Notes: generated from the sequence alone by a model not told the origin. Positions 18,001-26,890 are shown, counted from the first letter of the stretch. The stretch is DNA of 64,000 nucleotides from an uncultured Croceicoccus sp. (GCF_947496385.1 NZ_CANMCP010000001.1:62001-126000), one strand, 5' to 3'. Numbers and translations are program-made.

Positions 18001-19852
18001 TGTCGGCGCGGTTCAGCAGCGGCGCGGCATCGTCGCCCGATGGCAGGGCGAGCGTGAAATCGTGGATCGTGCCGAGCTTCCCTTCCTCCAGCATGGTCGG
18101 TACCTCGCCGAGCACGCGGAAGCCGAAATTCTCCAGCGCCGGCACCGCGTCGGACAGCGGCAGATTGCCTTCATGCTGATAGATTTTGAGGCGCAGCCGT
18201 TCGGGCGCATCGGTATCGAGCCTGTACAGCCGCGCATCGCGCGTCGCGGTGCCGCCCGAAATCACCTCCAGCTCGCCCGCGGCGAGCCGGCGGATGCGGC
18301 GAATGTCGAGCGCGGCCTCCGCTGCGCCATATTCGGCGCGGTAGCCATTGGGGAACGCATCGGCAAAGCGCGCGGCAATCGCGGCGGCGCGGCCCGGTTC
18401 CTCGTCCTTGGCAAGCTCTGCCTCCACCGCGTCGGGCCAGCCGCGCAGCATCGCCTGAAGCTTGTCGTCGAGCGCGGTTTCATCGGGCACCGTCTGTGCG
18501 TCGCGAATGTCGAGGACGAAGCGCATCATCGCGAGCACGCCGCCTTCGACCTGCAGGCTCCAGTCGAGGATTTCGGCCCCCGTCGCCTCGCTCAACAGGG
18601 TCTGGATCCGCTGGCGCGCGCTTGTCGAGATCATGTCGCGCGGCAACCAGACAAACGCGAACAGATGGCGCGCAAGCGGCGCCTCCACCAAGGTCAGTTT
18701 CGGACGCGGCCGGTCGGTCAGGCTCGTCATGGTGGTCGCGACGCGCTCGATGTCGCTGTCCGAAAATCCGATGACGAGATCGTGCGGCAGTTTGGTGAGC
18801 GCGTTGAGCAGCGATTTGCCCGTGTGTCCGCCGGGGTCGAAGCCCAGCTTGTCCATGAGCTTGGCAAGTTGCCGGCGCATGCGGGGCACGCGGTCGGGCG
18901 GGGTGTTCATCGCCGCGCTGGTCCAGATACCGGCGTGGATCGACAGGGCGGCAACCACGCCATCCTCCATCACCGGCACGATGAAGAGGTCGAGCGGAAC
19001 CCGCCGATGGACGAGCGAAATCCGGTTCGCCTTCACCACGAGCGGCGCCCGCCCGCGCCCGCCGTGCGTTTCCCGATCGAACCAGTCGAACGCCGCGTCA
19101 TAGGACGCATCGGCGAGAATCTGCCGCGTGCTGCGGCGGCAGATGCCCATCGTCTGCGCCTCGGTCCCGTCGCGGCGGCGGGTAATATGGCCAAGATGCG
19201 TCATCATCCCGTCGTTCAGCCAGCGCAGGAGGGCGGCGCCTTCCTCGTCCGCGATGCTGTCCGCATCCTCGGACAGCAAGGCGCGCATCTCGGCCCAGTC
19301 GTTCACGGCGGCGCGCACGTCGCCCACCGTGACCGCAACGGCCTGTTCGAGTGCGCGGCGCTGCTTCGCATCCACGCGCGAGGTTTCGATGTAGATCATC
19401 GATTCGCTCGCGGTATCGGGCGCCGCATCCTCCGCAGGGCCGGCGCCGACCTCGTGCAACATGCCGTCGCCGTCGCGCCGCACCGGCACGACCGGATGGA
19501 TGAGCCGGTCGATGACAAGCCCCTGCTCCGCAATGGCCAGCGCCAGCGAATCGACGAGGAACGGCATGTCGTCATTGATGATCGCGATGCGGATGAAACG
19601 GCGTCCCTCGCTCGCCGAGGCCAGCCCGATCGCCGGACCGTCCTTGCGGCACGCCGCCGTCTCCAGCAGGAATTGCGCCACGTCGGACAGCTCGTCATCG
19701 GACAGCGGCGTATCGCCGGAGAGCAGCGATTGCCGGATATGGGTCGTGATCGCCGCGATCATGACGGGATCCGCCGGTGCGTGCGTCCCGTCCGCGCGGT
19801 TGTCCGCGCCATGGTCGATGCCGCCGGTTTCATCCTGATCATTCGAACCCAT
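15083..19852 (-). CDS. NAD-specific glutamate dehydrogenase, large (about 180 kDa) type
   Basis: The 1589-residue protein oxidises glutamate to 2-oxoglutarate and ammonia with NAD. Length and motifs fit the large bacterial NAD-GDH family: a long N-terminal regulatory region, then the catalytic core with RGGLRWSDRRDDFRTEV, VPTGAKGGFYPKQLP and a nucleotide-binding VVGCGDMSGDVFGNGM, and a C-terminal helical part. ATG 19852 has a GGAG site. The frame stays open further upstream, but that part overlaps panC and is not a protein of this family. A 5.3-kb open frame on the opposite strand is a codon-bias shadow. Confidence 0.95.
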   Translation of the reverse strand: MGSNDQDETGGIDHGADNRADGTHAPADPVMIAAITTHIRQSLLSGDTPLSDDELSDVAQFLLETAACRKDGPAIGLASASEGRRFIRIAIINDDMPFLVDSLALAIAEQGLVIDRLIHPVVPVRRDGDGMLHEVGAGPAEDAAPDTASESMIYIETSRVDAKQRRALEQAVAVTVGDVRAAVNDWAEMRALLSEDADSIADEEGAALLRWLNDGMMTHLGHITRRRDGTEAQTMGICRRSTRQILADASYDAAFDWFDRETHGGRGRAPLVVKANRISLVHRRVPLDLFIVPVMEDGVVAALSIHAGIWTSAAMNTPPDRVPRMRRQLAKLMDKLGFDPGGHTGKSLLNALTKLPHDLVIGFSDSDIERVATTMTSLTDRPRPKLTLVEAPLARHLFAFVWLPRDMISTSARQRIQTLLSEATGAEILDWSLQVEGGVLAMMRFVLDIRDAQTVPDETALDDKLQAMLRGWPDAVEAELAKDEEPGRAAAIAARFADAFPNGYRAEYGAAEAALDIRRIRRLAAGELEVISGGTATRDARLYRLDTDAPERLRLKIYQHEGNLPLSDAVPALENFGFRVLGEVPTMLEEGKLGTIHDFTLALPSGDDAAPLLNRADMIEGAITAVLNHAAENDVFNGLVVSAALQAEEAEWMRAFYRYLRQAGASFTIYTVVDALGHSPDIARALIDLFRARHDPAFAGNRDAAADEARETIRVALVNVMAINDDRLLRRYLSVIEAILRTNAFAPAAKEALAFKLDSSLVPGLPKPVPWREIFVYSRRVEGIHLRAGPIARGGLRWSDRRDDFRTEVLGLMKAQRVKNAVIVPTGAKGGFYPKQLPDPARDRAAWAAEGQASYEVFIRTLLSITDNIVDDTVVHPQDVVIHDGEDPYFVVAADKGTARFSDVANGIAESRDFWLDDAFASGGSNGYDHKAMGITARGAWISVQRHFREMGIDVQSDTVRVVGCGDMSGDVFGNGMLLSKAIKLVAAFDHRHIFIDPDPDPAQSWDERNRLFALPHSSWDDYDKALISEGGGVFARTMKRVPLSPEARAALGIEAEEIEPEALISAILRAPADLLWFGGIGTYVKSSKENNVQVGDTVNDALRVDGENLRVKVIGEGANLGITQAGRIEFALNGGRINTDFIDNSAGVDCSDNEVNIKIALAAARRAGELSEEERNRLLEDMTDEVAQLVLEDNRLQALALSVASRGGAQSAASHMRLIEMLEDSGDLDRRTEGLAESETLARRASEGMGLTRPELAVLLSSSKLVLQDAVENSTLPDDPALVDLLLSAFPTPMREKYREFIEGHRLRREIIATKLANRVVNRLGLVHPFELAEEEGAELSQVVAAFVMAEWLFDLSPVWDRLEHADMSEDARLLMHDRLALGIRSHMADLLRIGGGRIEPSQLYARLREPVAAISSDTDELLGSEARDHSVKLRESFAAAGAPDEYARIVSHVFDLDGAVGIADLAAAVGMDPRRVTHSFTDLGARLRLDWAQGTAAIMNPSDPWERLLVAGLARDFQQMRLDFLRALARGEAAQRAPGDAVQQWAVEHESAIRQFRAMVGRAQASTPVTPAMLAQIASQARNLLSR

Positions 19853-19989
19853 TATCGTCTCCGTTCCTGCCTTCCAAAGGCCCGTTATTTTATTACACGG
19901 GTGCGCAGCGATCGTTCCCGCATTTGCCCGGTCCATAGCAATCTGGCCGCGCGGCGAAAGCACCAATCGGGCGCGGCGCAGGCCCGGAC

Positions 19990-20850
19990 CTATTGCACCG
20001 GCATATTGTCGATCAGCCGCGTGCCGCCAATCCGCGCCGCGACGAACAGGCGGATATGCGGGCCGGGCGCCCGGGCGAGCGCGAGCGTATCGGCGTGGCG
20101 CATTTCGGCATAGTCGATGGTGTCGAAGCCCGCCCCGCGCAACGTGGACCGCAATGTTGCGAGCGCCGCATCCGCCGGCGTGCCTTGCGCCATGTCCGCA
20201 ATGGCGGCGCGCATGGCGGCGGGCAGGGCGGCCGCATCGCTGCGTTGCGCCGGCGAGAGATAGCGATTGCGCGAGCTGAGCGCGAGGCCGTCTGCCTCCC
20301 GCACGATGGCAACGCCGTGAATGGCATCGACATGCGGATGGGACAGGTCGAGATCGCGCGCCATGCGGCGAATGACGGCGAGCTGTTGCCAGTCCTTCTC
20401 CCCGAACAGGGCGAGATCGGGCCGGACCTGGTTGAACAGCTTCAGCACCACGGTCGCCACCCCGTCGAAATGGCCGGGCCGGTCTGCACCGCAAAGCCCG
20501 GCGCTCACCCCGTCGACCGACACGTTCGTCGCATATCCATCGGGGTAGATTTCACCGGCATCGGGCGCCCACAACACATCGACGCCCGCATCGCGAAGCA
20601 TGGCGGCATCGCGTTGCAGCGTGCGGGGGTAGGCGTCGAGATCCTCGTTCGCGCCGAATTGACGCGGGTTCACGAAAATGGACACGGCGGTCAGGTCGGC
20701 GCGCCGTTGCGCCTCCTTTACCAACGTCAAATGCCCTTCGTGCAGCGCGCCCATCGTGGGCACGAGCGCAAGTCTGCACCCTGCACCGGCGTTTTCGCGC
20801 AACTCCGCGATGGCGCGGCGTAGTGGATTGAGCGCGTGGATGGTTTGCAC
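19990..20850 (-). CDS. panC: Pantothenate synthetase (pantoate-beta-alanine ligase)
   Basis: The 286-residue enzyme joins pantoate and beta-alanine with ATP in coenzyme A synthesis. Family signatures are PTMGALHEGH near residues 31-40, FVNPRQFG, the FGEKDWQQL segment and SSRNRYLS. It is divergent from mipZ with about 135 bases between the starts. Confidence 0.96.
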   Translation of the reverse strand: MQTIHALNPLRRAIAELRENAGAGCRLALVPTMGALHEGHLTLVKEAQRRADLTAVSIFVNPRQFGANEDLDAYPRTLQRDAAMLRDAGVDVLWAPDAGEIYPDGYATNVSVDGVSAGLCGADRPGHFDGVATVVLKLFNQVRPDLALFGEKDWQQLAVIRRMARDLDLSHPHVDAIHGVAIVREADGLALSSRNRYLSPAQRSDAAALPAAMRAAIADMAQGTPADAALATLRSTLRGAGFDTIDYAEMRHADTLALARAPGPHIRLFVAARIGGTRLIDNMPVQ

Positions 20851-20985
20851 GGGTCGAAAGCCTTCCGTAAGGAACGATATATGCGGTCGCAGGACCGTTT
20901 CATGCGATACCTACGCCCCGCCTGCCGCACCGGCAAGCAGGGTGGGAAGAACGAACCACAACAGCAATCGAGCGAGAGCGACCCA

Positions 20986-21792
20986 GTGAACCAGCCGCAT
21001 CGTATTGTCTTCGCGAACGAGAAGGGCGGAACCGGAAAATCCACCACCGCCGTCCATATCGCGGTGGCGCTCGCCTATCAGGGGGCAAAGGTTGCCGCCA
21101 TCGACCTCGACCCGCGGCAGCGCACCTTCTATCGCTATTTCGAGAACCGCGTCGGCACCGAACAAAGGCGCGACATCGCGCTTCCCGGTGCGGCGGTCGC
21201 GGTGTTCGACGGTCCCTCGATCGAGGAGCTCGACGCGTTGAGCGAGGAGATCGGGGAGGGCTGCGATTTCCTCATCTTCGACACGCCGGGCAAGGACGAC
21301 CCCTATGCCCGCCACGTCGCGACCAAGGCGGATACGCTGGTGACGCCGCTCAACGACAGCTTCGTCGATTTCGACCTCATCGGGCAGGTGGATTCCGAAA
21401 CCTTCAAGGTCAAACGCCTGTCCTTTTATGCAGAATTGATCTGGGACGCGCGGAAGAAGCGGGGGTTGAGCACGCTTCACCACGGGGCGAAGGAAATGGA
21501 CTGGGTCGTGGTGCGCAACCGCACCCAGCATATCGAGGCGCGCAACATGCGCCGCATCAACGAGGCGCTCGCCGAATTGTCGAAGCGCGTGGGCTTTCGC
21601 ACGACGCCGGGCCTTTCGGAACGCGTGATCTATCGCGAATTGTTTCCGAGCGGGCTGACCCTGCTCGACAAGGGGCATCTCGGCGATCTCGCGACGAGCC
21701 ATCTCGTCGCGCGGCAGGAATTGCGCGGGCTGCTCAAGGGGCTCAACCTGCCGGAGGTGGGCGCCCGCGCCGATGCGGCGATGGCGGGATGA
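20986..21792 (+). CDS. mipZ: MipZ-type ParA-family ATPase, division-plane positioning
   Basis: In alphaproteobacteria MipZ forms a gradient from the ParB/origin complexes and blocks FtsZ assembly near the poles. The 268-residue protein has the deviant Walker A motif NEKGGTGKSTT, a DLDPRQRTFYRYFENR segment and FDTPGKDD, all typical of MipZ rather than ParA. I chose the GTG at 20986; in-frame ATGs at 20836 and 20881 would add an unconserved N-terminus. Its stop overlaps the next start. Confidence 0.92.
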   Translation: MNQPHRIVFANEKGGTGKSTTAVHIAVALAYQGAKVAAIDLDPRQRTFYRYFENRVGTEQRRDIALPGAAVAVFDGPSIEELDALSEEIGEGCDFLIFDTPGKDDPYARHVATKADTLVTPLNDSFVDFDLIGQVDSETFKVKRLSFYAELIWDARKKRGLSTLHHGAKEMDWVVVRNRTQHIEARNMRRINEALAELSKRVGFRTTPGLSERVIYRELFPSGLTLLDKGHLGDLATSHLVARQELRGLLKGLNLPEVGARADAAMAG

Positions 21793-22076
21793 TGAAATTC
21801 GTCGTCATAGCCATTGCCCTCGCCGTCATCTGCCGGATGCTGTTCCGCGCATGGCCGTGGGAATTGTGGCGCAGGAGCGAACGCTCGCAGCAACGGGCAC
21901 AGGCGCGCAGCTTGCTCGGCGTGTCGCGTTCGGCCACGCGGGAGGAAATCGTCGCGGCGCATCGGCGTTTGATGTACGATGCGCATCCCGATCGCGGCGG
22001 CAGCGCGGGCAAGGTTCACGAAATTGACGCGGCCCGCGATTTATTGTTGGAACATAAAGGCGGCGAAGCGCGCTGA
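21789..22076 (+). CDS. Membrane-anchored J-domain protein
   Basis: The 95-residue protein has one N-terminal membrane helix (about residues 3-20), a basic linker and a C-terminal J domain with the HPD motif (YDAHPDRGGS). The order resembles Tim14/DjlA-like proteins that recruit DnaK to a membrane site. It starts in the mipZ stop (ATGATG; a second ATG three bases on is also possible), so the two are co-translated, as is common in sphingomonads. The client is unknown. Confidence 0.85.
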   Translation: MMKFVVIAIALAVICRMLFRAWPWELWRRSERSQQRAQARSLLGVSRSATREEIVAAHRRLMYDAHPDRGGSAGKVHEIDAARDLLLEHKGGEAR

Positions 22077-22156
22077 CCGGCATAACAACGCCGCGCAGCG
22101 TTTCGTATCGCAGGGGCGCAGAGGTTGCTTGCCATTCGGGCAGTTTTCGAAACCGT

Positions 22157-22175
22157 GAAATCCCGACCGGATTTC
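22157..22175 (+). promoter_or_regulatory. Hairpin in the pgmG leader
   Basis: A perfect 7-bp stem (GAAATCC / GGATTTC) with a 5-base loop lies 20 bases before the pgmG start, just ahead of its GAAAGG ribosome site. No T-run follows, so it is not a classical terminator; it may affect mRNA stability or translation. Confidence 0.35.
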
Positions 22176-22195
22176 GCTCCTGTTGAAAGGTTATT

Positions 22196-23608
22196 ATGGC
22201 TCATACATTCGATTCCACCGTCCTTCGCGAATATGACATTCGCGGCATCATCGGCGAAACGCTCGGTCCCGACGATGCACGCGCGATCGGACGGGGCTTT
22301 GCCACACTGCTGCGCCAGACGGGGGGGCGCAAGGTCGCGGTCGGTTATGACGGTCGGGTCAGTTCCCCGACGCTGGAGCATGCGTTGTGCGAGGGATTGA
22401 CGGCGAGCGGCTGCGACGTGGTGCGCGTCGGCATGGGGCCGACGCCGATGCTGTATTATGCCGAGGCGTCATCCGAAGATGTTGATGGCGGCATTCAGAT
22501 AACTGGCAGCCACAATCCCGCCAATTACAATGGCTTCAAGATGGTATTTCAGGGCCGGCCGTTTTTCGGGTCCGATATCGTCAAGCTCGGCGAGCTGGCT
22601 CTCAATGGAGACTGGATCGACGGATCCGGCACGACCGAGACCCGGGACATCATGGACGAGTATATCGAACGCCTCCTCGAACCCATCCGGCAACTCCCCG
22701 CCGTCTGCCAGGATCGGCTGGCCTCCCTTCGGGTCGCGTGGGACGCCGGGAACGGCGCGGCGGGTCCCGCGCTCGAACTGCTCACGGCCAAGCTCCCCGG
22801 GGAGCACTTCCTTTTGTTTACCGACGTTGATGGCAATTTCCCCAATCATCATCCAGATCCTACCGAGGAGAAGAACCTTGCCGATCTGAAGGCGATTGTC
22901 GCCGACAAGAACCTCGATTTCGGACTTGCTTTCGACGGTGACGGCGACAGGATCGGCGCGATCGACGGCGAGGGGCGGGTCATCTGGGGTGACCAGCTGC
23001 TCATGATCTATGCCGAGGATCTCCTGAAGCTCGTCCCCAACTCCACCATTATAGCCGATGTGAAGGCCAGCCGGGCGCTCTTCGACCTGGTTTCGGAAAA
23101 AGGTGGCACGCCGGTCATGTGGAAGACGGGCCATTCGCTGATTAAGTCCAAAATGAAGGAAACTGGCGCGCCGCTCGCCGGAGAGATGAGCGGGCACGTG
23201 TTTTTCAAGCATGAATATTACGGCTTCGACGATGCGCTCTACGCAGGGATTCGCCTGCTCACGGCGAGCGCGCGTCTCGACCGGTCCGTCACGGCCATGC
23301 GCGGCGCGATGCCGGACATGATCAACACGCCCGAAATGCGCTTCCAGGTCGACGAGAGCCGCAAGTTCGCCGTCATCGACGAGGTGAAGGCCCGGCTCGC
23401 CGACAGCCCCGACGACGTGGACGACACCGATGGTGTGCGCGTCACCAATGACGATGGCTGGTGGCTGTTGCGGGCGTCCAATACGCAGGACGTCCTCGTC
23501 GCGCGTGCGGAGAGCGAGAGCGAGGCGGGGCTGGAACGGCTGATGGCGCAGATCGACGGGCAGCTTGCGCAGAGCGGTCTCGAACGCGGTGAACAGGCCG
23601 GCCACTGA
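22196..23608 (+). CDS. pgmG: Phosphomannomutase/phosphoglucomutase
   Basis: The 470-residue enzyme interconverts hexose 1- and 6-phosphates for exopolysaccharide and LPS precursors. The four active-site loops are present: phosphoserine TGSHNPANYNG, metal loop FDGDGDRIG, sugar loop GEMSGHVFF and phosphate loop RASNTQD. The N-terminus FDSTVLREYDIRG is typical of the bifunctional sphingomonad PgmG type. GAAAGG precedes ATG 22196. It has its own terminator. Confidence 0.94.
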   Translation: MAHTFDSTVLREYDIRGIIGETLGPDDARAIGRGFATLLRQTGGRKVAVGYDGRVSSPTLEHALCEGLTASGCDVVRVGMGPTPMLYYAEASSEDVDGGIQITGSHNPANYNGFKMVFQGRPFFGSDIVKLGELALNGDWIDGSGTTETRDIMDEYIERLLEPIRQLPAVCQDRLASLRVAWDAGNGAAGPALELLTAKLPGEHFLLFTDVDGNFPNHHPDPTEEKNLADLKAIVADKNLDFGLAFDGDGDRIGAIDGEGRVIWGDQLLMIYAEDLLKLVPNSTIIADVKASRALFDLVSEKGGTPVMWKTGHSLIKSKMKETGAPLAGEMSGHVFFKHEYYGFDDALYAGIRLLTASARLDRSVTAMRGAMPDMINTPEMRFQVDESRKFAVIDEVKARLADSPDDVDDTDGVRVTNDDGWWLLRASNTQDVLVARAESESEAGLERLMAQIDGQLAQSGLERGEQAGH

Positions 23609-23617
23609 TAAGGGCGA

Positions 23618-23652
23618 TTCGCGGCACGCTATACGTATCGTGTCGCGAATTT
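23618..23652 (+). terminator. Intrinsic terminator of pgmG
   Basis: An 11-bp stem with one G-T wobble (TTCGCGGCACG / CGTGTCGCGAA) and 10-base loop is followed by TTT, ten bases after the pgmG stop. Confidence 0.75.
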
Positions 23653-23699
23653 CCGCTTACGTCATATAAAATATGAGCGGCGCCTCACGCTAAGACATT

Positions 23700-23858
23700 G
23701 ATTTACCGGGCTTTGCCGTTAGTTGCGCAAATTACAAAGCCTCTTGTTTATTTTGCGGTTGCGAAGATGGGTGCTGCGGTGCACAAAGAATGAGCCTTTT
23801 AGGCATCCTCTCCCAAACTTCACGGCCCGGCCGGTTTCGAACCGCCGGGCCTTTTTTT
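23700..23858 (+). ncRNA. Candidate small RNA ending in a strong intrinsic terminator
   Basis: No ORF fits the 320 bases between pgmG and the helicase gene. After pgmG's own terminator comes an AT-rich patch (23665-23765) that could hold a promoter. Short hairpins follow, including GCCT-TTT-AGGC near 23797, then a C-rich single-stranded stretch CATCCTCTCCC at 23805-23815 resembling an anti-Shine-Dalgarno sequence. It ends in a GGCCCGG / CCGGGCC stem (23824-23851) with seven Ts. The 5' end is a guess. An alternative is a long pgmG 3' UTR with a back-up terminator. Confidence 0.4.
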
Positions 23859-23928
23859 CGTCCCATTCCATCAGGCTGCGATCAGATTCGCCGAACCCAT
23901 CGAGCGGGTTCGTGCGTTGGGAGAATGC

Positions 23929-26370
23929 ATGGCGGTTCCCGAACAGATTGCGCGCTGGTTCGACAGCCGAGGATGGCGCATCCGCCGGCATCAGCATGAC
24001 ATGCTCGAGGTTGACGATGCCGGCCATCACGCATTGCTGACCGCCGACACGGGCGCGGGCAAGACGCTGGCCGGGTTCCTGCCCACCCTGGCGGCATTCA
24101 GCACGGACCGCCTCGACGGGCGCGCCCCGCCGGAGGGGCTGCATACGCTCTATATCTCGCCGCTCAAGGCGCTGGCGACCGATGTGGGCCGCAATCTCGT
24201 CGCGCCGATCGAGGAGATGGGGCTGCCGATCGCGGTCGAAACGCGCAGCGGCGACACGCCGTCGAACCGAAAGCAGCGTCAGCGGCGCAAACCGCCGCAC
24301 GTGTTGCTGACCACGCCGGAATCGCTGTCGCTGCTGATATCCTACCCCGATGCGGCCGCGCTTTTCGCAGGCGTGAAGCGGGTCATCATCGACGAAATTC
24401 ATGCCTTCGCCACCGGCAAGCGGGGCGATCTTCTGGCGCTCGCCTTGTCGCGGCTGGAGGCGCTGGCCCCGGACATGCGGCGGATCGGCCTGTCCGCGAC
24501 GGTCGCCTCGCCCAATGCGTATCGCGAATGGCTTACGCCGTGGGGCGATATCGACGCGGTTCGCCATGTCATCGGCGAACCCGGCGCACCGCCCGACGTG
24601 GAGATCATGCTCCCGGTGGAGGAGCGCGTGCCATGGGGCGGGCATGCCGCGACCTGGGCGATACCGCAGATCTACGAGGAGATACGCCGCAATCGCACGA
24701 CGCTGATCTTCACCAATACGCGCTTTCTGGCCGAATATATCTTCCAGAAATTGTGGAGCGTGAACGAGGATACGCTGTCCATCGGGGTGCATCACGGCTC
24801 GCTCTCGGTGGAGGCGCGGCGCAAGGTCGAAGGGGCGATGGCGCGCGGCGAGTTGCGCGCGCTGGTTGCGACGGCGAGCCTCGATCTCGGCGTGGACTGG
24901 GGCGACATCGATTGCGTGTTGCAGATGGGCGCGCCCAAGGGCTCGTCACGCCTGTTGCAGCGGATCGGCCGGGCCAATCACCGCCTCGATCAGCGCAGCC
25001 GCGCCATCCTCGTGCCCGGCAACCGTTTCGAGTTCCTCGAGGCGCAGGCCGCGCTGGACGCGGTGGACGAGGGGCAGCGCGACGGCGAGGATTTCCGTCC
25101 GGGCGGGCTCGACGTGCTCGCGCAGCATGTCATGGCCTGCGCATGTGCCGGCCCGTTTCAGGAAGACGCGCTGCTGCGCGAGATACGGTCCTCGCTCGCC
25201 TATGCCTGGGTCGACGATGCGGTGTGGCAGCGTGTTCTGTCGTTCGTAGGGAACGGCGGCTATGCGCTGCGGGCCTATGACCGCTTTCAACGCATCACGC
25301 GGGAGAAGGACGGCTGGTGGCGGCTGACCCATCCGGACCAGGCGGCGCGCCATCGGCTGAATGCCGGGATCATTCTCGATGGCGAAATGATGACGGTGCG
25401 TTTTCGCAACGGCCGCGCGCTCGGCAAGGTGGAGGAACGCTTTGCCGCGACGCTTTCGCCCAAGGATACGTTTCAGTTTGCGGGCATGGATCTGGAGGTC
25501 GAGGCGGTCAAGGAATCGGAGGTGATCGTCCGCGCCGCGAAGAAATCGGCCATGATCCCGAGCTATGGCGGGGCGCGCATGCCGCTCACCACCCATCTCG
25601 CCGACCGGGTACGGGCGATGTTGATCGACCGGCCGGGCTGGGCCCGCTTTCCCGACGATGTGCGCGAATGGCTGGAGGTACAGGACTGGCGCTCGCACCT
25701 GCCCGGCCCCGGCGAGTTGCTGGTCGAAAGTTTTCCCCACGGGGGCCGCGAATATAGCGTGTTCTATACGTTCGAAGGCTGGAACGCGAACCAGTCGCTC
25801 GGCATGCTGATCACCCGGCGGATGGAGGATCGCGGCCTGTCACCGCTGGGCTTCGTTGCGAATGATTATTCGCTGGCGGTGTGGGGGCTGAAACCCGTTC
25901 GCGAACCGGCTGCGCTTCTTTCGCCCGATATCCTCGCGCATGAATTCGTTGAATGGGTGCAGAATTCGCATCTCCTGCGCCGCGCGTTTCGCGAGGTGGC
26001 CGTGATTTCCGGGCTCGTGGAACGGCAACAGCCCGGCAAGCGCAAGACCGGGCGGCAGGTCACCTTCTCCACCGATCTGATCTACGACGTGCTGCGAAAA
26101 TACGAACCGGAACATGTGCTGATCGAGGCGGCATGGGCCGATGCCCGCACGCGCATGACCGATGTGGGCCGCGTCGGCGACCTGCTCGACCGCGCGGCCG
26201 GGCAGCTTGTGCATGTGGAGCTCGACCGCGTCAGTCCGATGGCAGTGCCGGTGATGGTGGGCATCGGGCGGGAACGGACGCCGACCGGTTCGGCGGATGA
26301 CGACCTTCTGGTGGAGGCGGAATCGCTTGCGTCCGCTGCGATGACGCCGGGGGAACGGCGGGAACGCTGA
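23929..26370 (+). CDS. Lhr-type, ligase-associated DEXH-box DNA helicase
   Basis: The 813-residue SF2 helicase has Walker A TADTGAGKTLAGFLP, ISPLKALATDV (motif Ia), TTPESLSLL, DEIHAF (motif II), SATVASP (motif III) and GRANHRLDQRSRA (motif VI), followed by the C-terminal winged-helix and Lhr core regions. In other bacteria this shorter Lhr form sits with an ATP-dependent DNA ligase, an exonuclease and a metallophosphoesterase of DNA repair. None of those partners is adjacent here and a terminator follows directly. ATG 23929 follows a GGGAG site. Confidence 0.92.
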   Translation: MAVPEQIARWFDSRGWRIRRHQHDMLEVDDAGHHALLTADTGAGKTLAGFLPTLAAFSTDRLDGRAPPEGLHTLYISPLKALATDVGRNLVAPIEEMGLPIAVETRSGDTPSNRKQRQRRKPPHVLLTTPESLSLLISYPDAAALFAGVKRVIIDEIHAFATGKRGDLLALALSRLEALAPDMRRIGLSATVASPNAYREWLTPWGDIDAVRHVIGEPGAPPDVEIMLPVEERVPWGGHAATWAIPQIYEEIRRNRTTLIFTNTRFLAEYIFQKLWSVNEDTLSIGVHHGSLSVEARRKVEGAMARGELRALVATASLDLGVDWGDIDCVLQMGAPKGSSRLLQRIGRANHRLDQRSRAILVPGNRFEFLEAQAALDAVDEGQRDGEDFRPGGLDVLAQHVMACACAGPFQEDALLREIRSSLAYAWVDDAVWQRVLSFVGNGGYALRAYDRFQRITREKDGWWRLTHPDQAARHRLNAGIILDGEMMTVRFRNGRALGKVEERFAATLSPKDTFQFAGMDLEVEAVKESEVIVRAAKKSAMIPSYGGARMPLTTHLADRVRAMLIDRPGWARFPDDVREWLEVQDWRSHLPGPGELLVESFPHGGREYSVFYTFEGWNANQSLGMLITRRMEDRGLSPLGFVANDYSLAVWGLKPVREPAALLSPDILAHEFVEWVQNSHLLRRAFREVAVISGLVERQQPGKRKTGRQVTFSTDLIYDVLRKYEPEHVLIEAAWADARTRMTDVGRVGDLLDRAAGQLVHVELDRVSPMAVPVMVGIGRERTPTGSADDDLLVEAESLASAAMTPGERRER

Positions 26371-26375
26371 CAAAA

Positions 26376-26403
26376 AAAGGGCGGACCGAATGGCCCGCCC
26401 TTT
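26376..26403. terminator. Bidirectional intrinsic terminator between the helicase gene and exbD
   Basis: AAAGGGCGG / CCGCCCTTT forms a 9-bp stem with a 10-base loop. Seven As lie before it and Ts after, so it can stop transcription from both converging genes. Confidence 0.85.
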
Positions 26404-26425
26404 GCATCCGTTGGTATCTGGCGCA

Positions 26426-26878
26426 TCACACGCCGGGCTGGACACCGCCCTTGCCGAAATCGCGATATTGTTCGTTGCCGACAAAACCGAATTTCGTGGC
26501 GCCCGATGCCTTGATGATTTCAAGCACATTGGCGGACAGTTCGTAGCGCGCGAATTCCTCGGGCTGGAACTGCAGCTCGGGCTCCACCGGCAGGGCCAGC
26601 GATTCATTGAGCAGCGAGACCAGCTGATTGTCCGAAACCTGTTCGCCGTTCCATAGAATCTCGTCGTTCTGGGTCAGGACAACCTTGTTCTTCACCGGGT
26701 TGACCGGCGGGTTGGAGGGATTGTCGCTCGGCGCGGGGAGGTCGATATTGACCGCATGCGTCGCGACCGGAATGGTGATGATGAACATGATGAGGAGAAC
26801 GAGCATGACGTCGATCAACGGCGTCGTGTTCATTTCCATCATCGGCGAACCATCGTCGGAACCACCTGACATTGCCAT
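26426..26878 (-). CDS. exbD: ExbD/TolR-family proton-channel protein (second copy)
   Basis: The 150-residue protein has one N-terminal membrane helix preceded by MNTTPLIDVMLVLLIMF, with the essential membrane aspartate, and a periplasmic domain. With ExbB it forms the proton-driven motor for TonB. It is the last gene of tonB-exbB-exbD-exbD, 12 bases after the first exbD. Confidence 0.92.
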   Translation of the reverse strand: MAMSGGSDDGSPMMEMNTTPLIDVMLVLLIMFIITIPVATHAVNIDLPAPSDNPSNPPVNPVKNKVVLTQNDEILWNGEQVSDNQLVSLLNESLALPVEPELQFQPEEFARYELSANVLEIIKASGATKFGFVGNEQYRDFGKGGVQPGV

Positions 26879-26890
26879 GGTATCGTCTCC

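Noticed and set aside
14798-20113. A 1771-codon open frame antisense to the NAD-glutamate dehydrogenase gene
   Set aside because: It lies across the whole dehydrogenase gene on the other strand, lacks any recognisable domain, and follows from GC-rich third positions that suppress stops in the antisense frame.
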